Shown here: positions 1-7,652 of the stretch, piece after piece | Layout of the letters: every line of letters begins with the position of its first letter | Numbering within the stretch: the first letter of the stretch is position 1 | Notes under the pieces: model-generated | Told to the model about the DNA's origin: nothing | The model's input: only the letters and a program-made list of their open reading frames with translations | The model's database searches: none | Position numbers and translations under genes: made by a program | DNA from: a virus | Virus record (IMG/VR): IMGVR_UViG_3300017757_000126 | Coordinates: 1 to 26,134 of that record | Reading direction: 5' to 3' (one strand) | DNA length: 26,134 nt

Positions 1-14
1 AATCAAGATTTTAA
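1..14 (+). CDS. 3' tip of an upstream gene (possible)
   Basis: Bases 12-14 form a TAA that overlaps the ATG of the next gene as TAATG. The same junction occurs at 7650-7654 and 13592-13596 in this window. Read in that frame, the preceding codons would be Ser-Arg-Phe-stop. Too little is present to say what the gene is, and the TAA could be chance. Confidence 0.3.
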
Positions 15-439
15 TGAGTAAAGCAATAATAGTATCTGGTTACTTTAACCCTATACATAAAGGTCATTTAGAGCTCTTCGCGAAAGCGAGGGCTCAAGGT
101 GATGAATTATGGGTTATTGTTAACAGTGATTTGCAACGTGGATTAAAAGGATCAAAGGAATTCCAATTAGAAGATGAAAGATTATTAATAGTAAATAGTC
201 TTAAAATGGTAGATTTTGCTATGATAGCTATTGATAAAGATAGAACAGTAAGTGAAACACTAAGAGCTCTTAATGTTAAAGCAATAGCTAAAGATCCTAA
301 ATGGGAAATATCATTTGCAAATGGTGGTGATCAAAATAATGATTCTATACCAGAAGCTAGGATATGTCAAGAATTAGGCATATCTTTAATAGAAGGATTG
401 GGTGGAAAAATTCAATCAAGTAGTTGGTTATTAAAATAA
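14..439 (+). CDS. HxGH nucleotidyltransferase, RfaE2/glycerol-phosphate cytidylyltransferase-like
   Basis: A 141-aa single-domain member of the cytidylyltransferase-like superfamily. Such enzymes join a nucleoside triphosphate to a phosphorylated sugar or alcohol and release pyrophosphate. The HxGH signature is His15-Lys-Gly-His18, within GYFNPIHKGHLELF. It is followed by a GDELWVIVNSD strand-loop, a KG pair and an ER pair as in the D-glycero-beta-D-manno-heptose-1-phosphate adenylyltransferase domain of HldE/RfaE. The C-terminus has FANGGD and GGKIQSSSWLL, in the place of the family's terminal ISSTxI-type nucleotide-binding motif. The length fits a stand-alone RfaE2-type domain. The start ATG overlaps a possible upstream stop, and the next gene begins 6 bases after its stop. 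The superfamily assignment is firm. The substrate (heptose-1-P, glycerol-3-P or other) is not settled by the sequence, and an NMN adenylyltransferase role is less likely. Confidence 0.8.
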   Translation: MSKAIIVSGYFNPIHKGHLELFAKARAQGDELWVIVNSDLQRGLKGSKEFQLEDERLLIVNSLKMVDFAMIAIDKDRTVSETLRALNVKAIAKDPKWEISFANGGDQNNDSIPEARICQELGISLIEGLGGKIQSSSWLLK

Positions 440-445
440 TAAAGT

Positions 446-976
446 ATGAAAATAGGTTTATGTGGTACAATGAGTGTAGGTAAAACTACATTAGTTAATA
501 AATTAAAAAAATTAAAGCAATTTAAAGATTATGAATTTGCTACTGAACGTAGTGAATATTTAATGAATTTAGGTATTCCATTAAATACAGATTCAACATT
601 AAATGGTCAAACTATATTTTTAGCAGAACGTGTTGCTGAATTAATGAAAGAAAACGTTATAACTGATAGAACTATATTAGATGTTATAGCATTTACTAAT
701 TTAGCTAAATCAATTGATTTTAAAGATAAAGAATATTTTGAAGATTATGCTAGAGTATTTGTAGGTCAATATGATTATATTTTTTATATTTCTCCTGAAG
801 GAACCGTTATGGAAGATAATGGTATTAGAGAAACTGATTTAGAATATAGGGATAGTATTGATCAAGCAATTATTAGAGCAATGAATACATATGGTCATAG
901 ATGTGAAAATGTTAATATTATAAAAGGTTCAACTGATGAGCGTATTGAGCAAATATTAGGAATAATTCAATTTTAA
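446..976 (+). CDS. P-loop kinase/ATPase, AAA_28 (NadR-kinase-like)
   Basis: A 176-aa P-loop protein with a Walker A loop at residues 7-15 (GTMSVGKTT), a DRTILD segment near residue 73 that resembles the nucleoside-binding DR(S/T) of deoxynucleoside kinases, a DYIFYISPEG strand, and a lid-like region with arginines (GIRETDLEYRDSID). This order matches the AAA_28 family, which includes the ribosylnicotinamide kinase half of NadR and small thymidylate-kinase-like proteins. It probably phosphorylates a nucleoside or a related small molecule. It lies 6 bases after the nucleotidyltransferase gene, so the two are probably co-translated. The pair recalls the two halves of NadR, although the first gene looks more like a sugar nucleotidyltransferase. 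A TATTTATA box follows the stop. The fold is clear and the substrate is not. Confidence 0.7.
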   Translation: MKIGLCGTMSVGKTTLVNKLKKLKQFKDYEFATERSEYLMNLGIPLNTDSTLNGQTIFLAERVAELMKENVITDRTILDVIAFTNLAKSIDFKDKEYFEDYARVFVGQYDYIFYISPEGTVMEDNGIRETDLEYRDSIDQAIIRAMNTYGHRCENVNIIKGSTDERIEQILGIIQF

Positions 977-977
977 A

Positions 978-985
978 TATTTATA
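978..985 (+). promoter_or_regulatory. TATTTATA intergenic box 1
   Basis: TATTTATA preceded by AA. It begins 1 base after the stop of the kinase gene, and 16 bases separate its 7-mer core from the ATG at 1001. It would open the block that runs to the terminase. Confidence 0.45.
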
Positions 986-1000
986 ATAAAATATACTATC

Positions 1001-1696
1001 ATGCAAGATAATTTTAGCGTCCGTAATTGGAAAAATAAAACCCTTTATAAAGAAGAATATTCTCCCGAAATAAATGTATACGGATACCAAACTGAACATT
1101 TTGATATGTGCCCAGGAGCAAAAGCTTTATTTAAAGGTATACTAGCAGGTGATTATACAGATGGTGTACCTTCGGCTAAAGAAGAAGCCTCTGTTATAGC
1201 AATGGCTAAACTTCATGATGCTTTATTTAATATGGAGAAAAAAGCTGAAGGATATGGTGAAGTAGATAGATCATATTTAACCCAAGCTGAAAGATTAGAA
1301 AAAGAAATATATATGCAAGCAAGAAATCTCGATTTAGAAGATGAAGTTAAAGCATATATCCCTGGCCACATAGATAGAATTGCAAATGTTGTAGTTAATC
1401 CTGCAGATGTATCTGAACAAGATGACTTAGAAGCAGATGACATTGAACTTGAAATCCCAGGCGACGAAAGTACAGCTACTGTAGATAAAACAGTTCAAGC
1501 TAAAGCATCTAAACAAGATAAAATTATAAAAGATTACCAACGTCTTAAAGATTTAATGCAAACTGAGCTTGATATGTATAAAAGCTTTGAAAGCCCCGAA
1601 AATAAAGAATTAGCTAAGGAAAGACTAAAAAAATTAACTCCGGAATTTCAGGCAGCTAAAAAAGAATACGAAAAATTAAAGGGTGTCAAAATCTAA
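1001..1696 (+). CDS. Unknown conserved-looking protein upstream of terminase
   Basis: A 231-aa protein I do not recognise with confidence. The N-terminal half (to about residue 130) looks globular, with a FDMCPGAKALF segment around residues 34-44 that seems like a conserved core, and helical Ala/Glu-rich stretches. Residues 138-158 are very acidic (DDLEADDIELEIPGDES), and the last 70 residues are Lys/Glu-rich and probably coiled coil. It is the first gene after an intergenic box, and its 3' end overlaps the next gene by 14 bases. Its place three genes before the large terminase would suit a terminase small subunit or another packaging or structural factor, but no motif shows this. T4 gp16 is shorter (164 aa). 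Confidence 0.7.
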   Translation: MQDNFSVRNWKNKTLYKEEYSPEINVYGYQTEHFDMCPGAKALFKGILAGDYTDGVPSAKEEASVIAMAKLHDALFNMEKKAEGYGEVDRSYLTQAERLEKEIYMQARNLDLEDEVKAYIPGHIDRIANVVVNPADVSEQDDLEADDIELEIPGDESTATVDKTVQAKASKQDKIIKDYQRLKDLMQTELDMYKSFESPENKELAKERLKKLTPEFQAAKKEYEKLKGVKI

Positions 1697-2039
1697 TATA
1701 CTAAATATAATTTTAGCAGTTGTAATTATCTCACTGCTGTATGTAGTATTTTTTACAGGAGATGAAGATTATACTCAAGAATATAATGCTAAAATAGAAG
1801 CATTAGAACAAAAAGTAGATTCTCTTCATCAAAAGAATACTGCTCTAGAATTTGAAGCGGATTCATTAGAATTTGCTATCGAAGAATCAGATAAAAAAAT
1901 AAATAAATTAAACACCAGAATTTATGTTATCAAAAAAGAAACAAAGGAACAGCTTAATGCTGTTGATCTTTTCGGTGATGATGAGCTGGAACAGTTTTTC
2001 GCAAAGCGTTACAGACAGCACACAGATTCAATTAACTAA
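1683..2039 (+). CDS. Small membrane-anchored coiled-coil protein (inner-spanin-like)
   Basis: A 118-aa protein that starts with GTG at 1683 inside the end of the previous gene. Residues 5-25 form one hydrophobic segment (NILNIILAVVIISLLYVVFF), followed by an acidic turn and a long heptad-rich helix (about residues 33-90, with ALEQKVDSLHQKN and similar). It ends in a distinct DDELEQFFAKRYRQ tail. An N-terminal anchor followed by a periplasmic coiled coil is the architecture of inner-membrane spanins (Rz). Its last 116 bases also encode the start of the next gene in another frame, as in Rz/Rz1. The function is inferred from architecture and overlap only. It could instead be another envelope protein, and no endolysin or holin is recognisable nearby. 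Confidence 0.65.
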   Translation: MSKSNILNIILAVVIISLLYVVFFTGDEDYTQEYNAKIEALEQKVDSLHQKNTALEFEADSLEFAIEESDKKINKLNTRIYVIKKETKEQLNAVDLFGDDELEQFFAKRYRQHTDSIN

Positions 2040-2349
2040 GCCGGTTGCTAAGTTAGTTATTAAAGATTTAATCCAATTTGATGGTCTATCCCAAGAAATG
2101 GAGACTATGCAGGTTATTCTTACAGAAACTAATAATAAATTAAACACACAAGGGGAATTAGTTTCAAATTTAAAAATACAGGTTCTAAATTATCAATCTA
2201 TTATTGAAAAAAAAGATCAACAATTTTCAACCCAAGAAGAATTAAGTAAAAGGTTACAACAGGACCTTAAAAAACAAAAAATTCGAACTAAATTAATGGG
2301 TGGTGCTGGTATTGCTATTGCTATAGCTGCAGCTGTTCTGATCAATTAA
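1924..2349 (+). CDS. Secreted coiled-coil protein with C-terminal membrane segment, overlapping the previous gene
   Basis: A 141-aa protein that starts inside the preceding gene in a different frame (116-base overlap). It begins with a classic signal peptide: a basic stretch (MLSKKKQR), a hydrophobic core (LMLLIFSVMM), and SWNSFSQ before a Ser, a cleavage-site style common in flavobacterial exported proteins. A coiled-coil body follows (about residues 45-120), then basic KKQKIRTK, then a C-terminal hydrophobic tail (GGAGIAIAIAAAVLI). Exported at one end and anchored at the other, it could span the periplasm like a unimolecular spanin, or pair with the upstream protein. No lipobox Cys is present, so it is not a standard outer-membrane lipoprotein. 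The start at 1924 is preferred over the ATG at 1957 because it supplies the basic n-region. The stop directly abuts the terminase ATG. Confidence 0.65.
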   Translation: MLSKKKQRNSLMLLIFSVMMSWNSFSQSVTDSTQIQLTKPVAKLVIKDLIQFDGLSQEMETMQVILTETNNKLNTQGELVSNLKIQVLNYQSIIEKKDQQFSTQEELSKRLQQDLKKQKIRTKLMGGAGIAIAIAAAVLIN

Positions 2350-3933
2350 ATGGCCGAGAATTTAAAAAGTATAATAAAAAGTGAATTTATAAAATGCGCT
2401 AAAGATCCAGTGTATTTTATGAAAAAATATTATACTATTCAACACCCACAACGGGGTAGAATTAAATTTAACCTATATCCTTTTCAAGAAAAAGTCCTCA
2501 TGCATATGCATAATGAGGATTATATTGTTATTAATAAATCTAGACAGTTAGGTATATCAACATTGTGTTCTGCATATGCTTTGTGGATGATGTTGTTTCA
2601 AAAAGATAGAAATGTACTGTGTATTGCAACTAAGCAAGAAACGGCTAAGAATATGGTAACTAAAGTACGATTTGCCTATGATCAATTACCATCATGGTTA
2701 AGAATAAAAACTGTTGAACACAATAAACTATCACTACGTCTAGCAAATGGATCACAAATTAAAGCCACAGCAGCAAGTTCAGATGCTGGTAGATCAGAAG
2801 CAGTATCTTTACTATTAATTGATGAGGCAGCTTTTATTGATGGAATTGATGAGATATTCGCTTCAGCACAACAAACACTAGCTACTGGTGGTGGATGTAT
2901 TGCTTTATCTACACCTTATGGTACGGGTAACTGGTTCCACTCAACATGGGTTAAAGCAGAAGCAAGAGAAAATACATTTTTACCAATTAGACTACCATGG
3001 ACTGTACATCCAGAGCGTGGTCAAGAATGGAGAGATGAACAAGACATTATATTAGGACCTAGAATGGCAGCACAGGAATGTGACTGTGATTTTAGCACTT
3101 CAGGAGATACAGTAATTGAACCTGATATATTAAATTTTTATGAAAAAACCTATCTACAAGAACCTGCTGAACGTAGGGGTGTAGATGGAAACTTGTGGGT
3201 ATGGCAAATTCCAGATTACTCTAGAGATTATATGGTAGTAGCTGATGTTGCTCGTGGAGATGGGAATGACTATTCTGCGTTTCATGTATTTGATATAGAA
3301 GAAGCAACACAAGTTGCTGAATATAAAGCACAAATCCAAACAAAAGATTACGGTAATTTATTATTTGCTATAGCTACTGAATATAATGATGCCCTACTAG
3401 TAGTAGAAAATGCTAACATTGGATGGGCTGTAATCCAACAATTAATTGATAGAGGATATAGAAATTTATATTACTCACCTAAAATGGATGTATCTATGAC
3501 TAATGCTGATCAATATCTTTCTAGATATGAAAATGGTCAAGGTATGGTTCCTGGATTTACAACATCAATGAAGACGAGACCACTTGTTGTCTCCAAATTA
3601 GTTTCGTATCTTCACGAAAAATCTGTAATATTTCGTTCAAAGCGTTTATTAGAAGAATTAAGAACATTTATATGGAAACATGGAAAAGCACAAGCACTAT
3701 CAGGATATAATGACGACTTAACTATGGCATTTGGTATATCTATGTTTTTAAGAGATACAGCTTTACACTTTAGACAACAAGGTGTAGATATGGCACGTGC
3801 TTCACTAGGAGGGATACACTCTACTAATTATAAAGCACCTAACATTTACCAAAGTGGTAATCAATTTAAAAATCCATACGAAATGGAAAACCCATATGGT
3901 GATAAGGAAGATATTTCCTGGTTATTGGGGTAA
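2350..3933 (+). CDS. 17: Terminase large subunit (gp17-like)
   Basis: A 527-aa DNA-packaging motor that pumps genome into proheads and cuts the concatemer. The N-terminal ATPase has a deviant Walker A at residues 63-71 (KSRQLGIST, like the SRQLGKT of T4 gp17), Walker B with catalytic Glu at LLLIDEAAF (about 155-162), and a coupling motif at STPYGTGNW (187-195). The C-terminal RNase H-like nuclease shows Asp299 in VADVARGDGNDYSAF, Glu353 in VVENANIGW and Asp455/456 in YNDDLTMAFG. Length and motif order fit the T4 family (gp17 has 610 aa). The ATG follows the previous stop with no gap. It is the last gene of its block and is followed by an intergenic box, then the portal gene. Confidence 0.97.
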   Translation: MAENLKSIIKSEFIKCAKDPVYFMKKYYTIQHPQRGRIKFNLYPFQEKVLMHMHNEDYIVINKSRQLGISTLCSAYALWMMLFQKDRNVLCIATKQETAKNMVTKVRFAYDQLPSWLRIKTVEHNKLSLRLANGSQIKATAASSDAGRSEAVSLLLIDEAAFIDGIDEIFASAQQTLATGGGCIALSTPYGTGNWFHSTWVKAEARENTFLPIRLPWTVHPERGQEWRDEQDIILGPRMAAQECDCDFSTSGDTVIEPDILNFYEKTYLQEPAERRGVDGNLWVWQIPDYSRDYMVVADVARGDGNDYSAFHVFDIEEATQVAEYKAQIQTKDYGNLLFAIATEYNDALLVVENANIGWAVIQQLIDRGYRNLYYSPKMDVSMTNADQYLSRYENGQGMVPGFTTSMKTRPLVVSKLVSYLHEKSVIFRSKRLLEELRTFIWKHGKAQALSGYNDDLTMAFGISMFLRDTALHFRQQGVDMARASLGGIHSTNYKAPNIYQSGNQFKNPYEMENPYGDKEDISWLLG

Positions 3934-3937
3934 TTAA

Positions 3938-3946
3938 TATTTATTA
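3938..3946 (+). promoter_or_regulatory. TATTTATTA intergenic box 2
   Basis: TATTTATTA preceded by AA in the 25-base gap between terminase and portal. It begins 4 bases after the stop, with 14 bases between its 7-mer core and the portal ATG. Confidence 0.45.
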
Positions 3947-3958
3947 TATATACTAAAC

Positions 3959-5881
3959 ATGGCAGATACTTCATTATTCGGTAGATTAAGACGATTATTC
4001 TCTACAGACGTTGTTATTAGAAACGTTGGAGGTAATCAACTTAAAGTGGCTGATTCAAATCAAATTCAATCACTAGGCCAACTGCAAACAAATTCATTAT
4101 TTGATAGATTCAATAAATTATATAGTACAGTAGGTGGTATAAATTATGTTACTCAACAACAAACTAATTTTCCATCTACTAGAATTCAACTATATACTGA
4201 TTACGAAGCGATGGATACAGATGCTATTGTAGCTTCTGCTCTAGATATTGTAGCTGATGAGGCTACTTTACGTAATGATATGAGTGAAGTACTACAAATA
4301 CGTTCATCAGACGAAACAGTACAAAAAATCTTATATAATCTATTTTATGATGTTTTAAATATTGAATTTAACTTATGGAGTTGGACACGTAACATGATCA
4401 AATATGGTGATTTTTATTTAAAATTAGAAATATCTGAAAAATTTGGTGTATTTAATGTTGTACCCTTCTCATCCTATACTATTCTAAGACTAGAAGGCAC
4501 AGATCCTCAAAATCCTTCTGATGTAAAATTCAAATATGATCCAAGTTATTCTGTATCTGAAAATGCTTTAGGATTTCAACAAATAAACCCATCAGTAGGT
4601 GTAAATACTGGTAACGAAGTTATATTTGATAATTATGAAATGGCACACTTCCGCCTATTATCAGACTTTAACTACCTTCCTTACGGAAGATCATATCTAG
4701 AACCAGCTCGCAAAATATGGAAACAAATGACATTGATGGAAGATGCAATGCTTATCCATAGAATTGTTAGAGCGCCTGAAAAACGTACTTTCTTTGTGAA
4801 TGTTGGAAATATTCCACCAAATGAAGTTGAAACTTATATGCAAAGGATGATCAGCAAAATGAAGAAAACACCTTATGTTGATCCAAATACAGGAGATTAT
4901 AATCTAAAATTCAATATGCAAAATATCTTAGAGGATTTTTATATTCCTGTAAGAGGTGGAGATGCAACTACTAGAATTGAAACTACAAAAGGTTTAGATT
5001 ATGCGGCAATTGAAGATGTTACATATCTAAGAGATAAATTATTCTCAGCTCTTAAAGTACCAAAAGCTTATTTAGGGTACGAAGGTGATCTAGAAGGTAA
5101 AGCTACACTAGCTGCTGAAGATATTCGTTTTGCTAGAACAGTAGAACGTATCCAAAGAATACTAATCTCGGAATTAACTAAAATTGCTCTTGTACATTTA
5201 TATTCACAAGGGTATGATGGTGCTGCATTAACCAATTTCGAATTATCATTAACTACCCCTTCTATTATATATGATCAGGAAAGAATAGCATTGTTAAAAG
5301 AAAAAGTAGATCTTGCCCAACAAATGCAAGAAACTAAATTAATGCCAACTGATTGGATATATGATAATATCTTCCACTTTAGTGAAGACCAATATCAAGA
5401 ATACAGAGACTTAATTATCGAGGACCAGAAAAGAAATTTCCGTACAAATCAGATAGCTGAAGAAGGAAATGATCCTGCTGAATCCGGCGAAGCGTATGGT
5501 ACACCACATGCATTAGCTTCATTATATGGAGCAGGTAGATACCCAGGAAGTAAGGGTGTCCCATCAGGATATAGTGTTAATGATCCAGATTATCCAGAAG
5601 GAGCTCTTGGTAGACCTTCTGAAAAAGCATCTGATTATGGAACACAAGATAGTAATTTAGGAAGAGACACATTAGGCAAAGATAGAATGAAAGCTAAATC
5701 TGGAGAAGAAGATAGACCCGGATTATCTAATACAGGTATTACAGTAGAACATTTAAGTACTAAAGCCGTTTATGCTAAAAACCATAAAATGTTAGAGGGA
5801 ATGTTTCCTAAGCAAAAGGTATCACTTTTTGAAGGTGAAAAGTTATTAGACGAAGATCAAATTCGCGAGGAAGTTAAATAA
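3959..5881 (+). CDS. 20: Portal protein (gp20-like)
   Basis: A 640-aa portal, the dodecameric ring at the capsid vertex through which DNA enters and to which the neck attaches. Family hallmarks are YEAMDTDAIVASALDIVADEA (near residues 83-103), MIKYGDFYLKLE, the LPYGRSYLEPARKIWKQM segment (about 240-256), the MEDAMLIHRIVRAPEKRTFFVNVGNI stretch, and the YLRDKLFSALKVPKAYLGYEG region with GKATLAAEDIRFART. T4 gp20 has 524 aa. The extra length is mainly a C-terminal tail after about residue 520 that is rich in Gly, Pro, Ser and Asp and ends in a charged helix. This tail looks like an extension outside the core fold. The gene is alone between two intergenic boxes. Confidence 0.96.
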   Translation: MADTSLFGRLRRLFSTDVVIRNVGGNQLKVADSNQIQSLGQLQTNSLFDRFNKLYSTVGGINYVTQQQTNFPSTRIQLYTDYEAMDTDAIVASALDIVADEATLRNDMSEVLQIRSSDETVQKILYNLFYDVLNIEFNLWSWTRNMIKYGDFYLKLEISEKFGVFNVVPFSSYTILRLEGTDPQNPSDVKFKYDPSYSVSENALGFQQINPSVGVNTGNEVIFDNYEMAHFRLLSDFNYLPYGRSYLEPARKIWKQMTLMEDAMLIHRIVRAPEKRTFFVNVGNIPPNEVETYMQRMISKMKKTPYVDPNTGDYNLKFNMQNILEDFYIPVRGGDATTRIETTKGLDYAAIEDVTYLRDKLFSALKVPKAYLGYEGDLEGKATLAAEDIRFARTVERIQRILISELTKIALVHLYSQGYDGAALTNFELSLTTPSIIYDQERIALLKEKVDLAQQMQETKLMPTDWIYDNIFHFSEDQYQEYRDLIIEDQKRNFRTNQIAEEGNDPAESGEAYGTPHALASLYGAGRYPGSKGVPSGYSVNDPDYPEGALGRPSEKASDYGTQDSNLGRDTLGKDRMKAKSGEEDRPGLSNTGITVEHLSTKAVYAKNHKMLEGMFPKQKVSLFEGEKLLDEDQIREEVK

Positions 5882-5887
5882 TTTTAA

Positions 5888-5895
5888 TATTTATA
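5888..5895 (+). promoter_or_regulatory. TATTTATA intergenic box 3
   Basis: TATTTATA preceded by AA. It begins 6 bases after the portal stop, with 19 bases between its 7-mer core and the next ATG at 5914. Confidence 0.45.
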
Positions 5896-5913
5896 ACTAG
5901 TAGCGCACTACTT

Positions 5914-6762
5914 ATGAAAATAAAACATAATAAATACAAGAACACTGGTATCTTGTTCGAACTGCTAGTACGTAAAATTACTGCAGACACACTCTCCAGT
6001 GGTAATTCTAAAGCAGCCACTTTAGTAAAAAAATACTTTACTAAAAGTGAACTTGCCAATGAGAATAAACTTTATCAGACAATAAATCAATCTATATCCT
6101 TATCAGAAGGTAAAGCTGAATCTGTACTATCTACAGTACTAGATTTATCTAGAAAATTAGATAAGGAAGCCCTATCAAAAGAAAAATACAATCTAATTCG
6201 CGAAATTAAAGAAAATTTCGACATGAATGATTTCTTTGGGGCTAAAATAAAAAATTATAAGCTATTAGCTTCAACATATGTTCTATTAGAATCACATACT
6301 AATAAAAAATTCGCTAATCCCGAATCAATTATTACATCTAAAATCACTATTCTAGAACATATTACTTCTAACCCAGATACTAAAATGTCTTTATCACCAT
6401 TAGTAGAAGAACTAATGTCGTTAGATAAAGGTACACGTGCGCTTACTTATAAAATTATGCTTGAAAAGTATAATGAAAAATTTGATGGGTTATCTAAAGA
6501 ACAAAAAGAAGTATTAAAAGAATATATAAATAGTGCTACGGATGCTCCTAAGCTTAAAGAATTTTTGAATTCTAAGTTCAAGAGTATATCTACTACGCTG
6601 AAAGAAAACGTAGATAAAATAGAGGAGCCGGCACTAAAAATTAAAATCCAAGAAGTTATAAACCTTATTTCTCCTATTCTAGAGACTAGAAAGTTAAAAG
6701 ATGATCATTTAGTTGCGCTACTACAATATCTTGACCTTTCTAATGAAATAGTGGCAGTATGA
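5914..6762 (+). CDS. Head-cluster protein of unknown function
   Basis: A 282-aa, mostly alpha-helical, Lys/Glu-rich protein. The N-terminus (KYKNTGILFELLVRKITADTL, broken here by its initial MKIKHN) looks like a conserved block. Further helices contain DFFGAKIKNYKLLASTYVLLE. It has no signal peptide or membrane segment. In T4 the genes between portal and protease (67 and 68) encode prohead core proteins. This gene has the same position but is longer than either, and I see no direct similarity. A prohead core or portal-linked assembly role is a positional inference. Its TGA overlaps the next ATG by 4 bases (ATGA), which suggests translational coupling. Confidence 0.75.
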   Translation: MKIKHNKYKNTGILFELLVRKITADTLSSGNSKAATLVKKYFTKSELANENKLYQTINQSISLSEGKAESVLSTVLDLSRKLDKEALSKEKYNLIREIKENFDMNDFFGAKIKNYKLLASTYVLLESHTNKKFANPESIITSKITILEHITSNPDTKMSLSPLVEELMSLDKGTRALTYKIMLEKYNEKFDGLSKEQKEVLKEYINSATDAPKLKEFLNSKFKSISTTLKENVDKIEEPALKIKIQEVINLISPILETRKLKDDHLVALLQYLDLSNEIVAV

Positions 6763-7652
6763 AATTAAAAATCAAAGGTTTAAAAAAAGAAATGAGCACC
6801 ACTGGAACTGGTGCTTCCTTTGCAGCTGGTGAAGGTGGGCAAATTGCTACACCTAAAGCATTTAAAATTCGCAAAGATGAAATCGGCGAACCCTTTGATA
6901 TCCCTAACCCTTCAATACCTAATAGAAAATCTAAATTTATAGATTACAAACAACTATTTGAAGACGCTATTGAAGAGTTATCTGAAAAAAAACAATTTAA
7001 CCCTGTAACAGATTTATCTAGTAGTCAGGCTGACGCTGGTTTAAATACAGGATATGATATGGATACTCAAGATGCAGCATCAGTATTAGAATTAGCTAAA
7101 TTTTCAAAGGGAGATTATAAAGTAGGAGATGTACAAACTGAAAAAGGAACTAAATATACTGTAACAAATATAGATTCTGAAACTGGAAGAATTTCTTGGG
7201 ATATAGAATATGTTCCTGCTTGGGATTCTGTTTATAAAGAATTTGACGATTTAAGAAAAGTAATTGCTCAATTAGATAAAAAAACTGACGATAAAGTAGT
7301 AGATGATATTGCTACTAATATTAAATCTGAATTTAATAAATATCGTACACATATTAGAAAAAATTACCCTGAAGCTTATAAAAAATTTACTATAAGTGAA
7401 GCTCGTTATAGCCAATTTAAAAAGAAATCACAATTCCGTACACCTACACAACAATTACATATGGCTGTACGCGAAATGAGACGTAAAATTGATGAAATGA
7501 GTAAAGTTGTTTCATTTACTGAAAGAATGCGTACCGAATTAAAAGCAAGTAACGAAGGCATGACATATTTAAATCGTACTCGTGAAGCTATTACTAAAAT
7601 AAACGAAAAATTACAAGACCTAAATAATAGAATTAAAGGTTTAACTGAATAA
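6759..7652 (+). CDS. Head-cluster protein with a TTGTGASF N-terminal motif, unknown function
   Basis: A 297-aa protein. After a basic start (MKLKIKGLKKEM), residues 13-20 read STTGTGASF-like and continue AAGEGGQIATPKAF. The major capsid protein has nearly the same string directly after its predicted protease cleavage point (residues 64-78). The middle (about 70-135) includes a small beta-rich part (GDVQTEKGTKYTVTNIDSETG). The C-terminal half is a long basic helical region with coiled-coil character (RKVIAQLDKK, MRRKIDEMSKVVSF, EKLQDLNNRI). It is coupled to both neighbours (ATGA before, TAATG after). Position and the shared motif suggest a prohead core or internal capsid component processed by the gp21-like protease, but this is inference. 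Confidence 0.75.
   Translation: MKLKIKGLKKEMSTTGTGASFAAGEGGQIATPKAFKIRKDEIGEPFDIPNPSIPNRKSKFIDYKQLFEDAIEELSEKKQFNPVTDLSSSQADAGLNTGYDMDTQDAASVLELAKFSKGDYKVGDVQTEKGTKYTVTNIDSETGRISWDIEYVPAWDSVYKEFDDLRKVIAQLDKKTDDKVVDDIATNIKSEFNKYRTHIRKNYPEAYKKFTISEARYSQFKKKSQFRTPTQQLHMAVREMRRKIDEMSKVVSFTERMRTELKASNEGMTYLNRTREAITKINEKLQDLNNRIKGLTE

Noticed and set aside
978-985. Intergenic boxes as T4 late promoters on the minus strand (TATAAATA read leftward)
   Set aside because: No minus-strand genes lie to their left. Leftward transcription would be purely antisense, so I keep this only as a noted symmetry.
1957-2349. Later start (ATG at 1957) for the overlapping envelope protein
   Set aside because: It removes the basic n-region of the signal peptide. 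The start at 1924 gives a complete signal peptide.
3934-3958. Tail sheath and tube genes (gp18, gp19) expected between terminase and portal
   Set aside because: Only 25 bases separate the two genes. The sheath and tube genes must lie outside this window.
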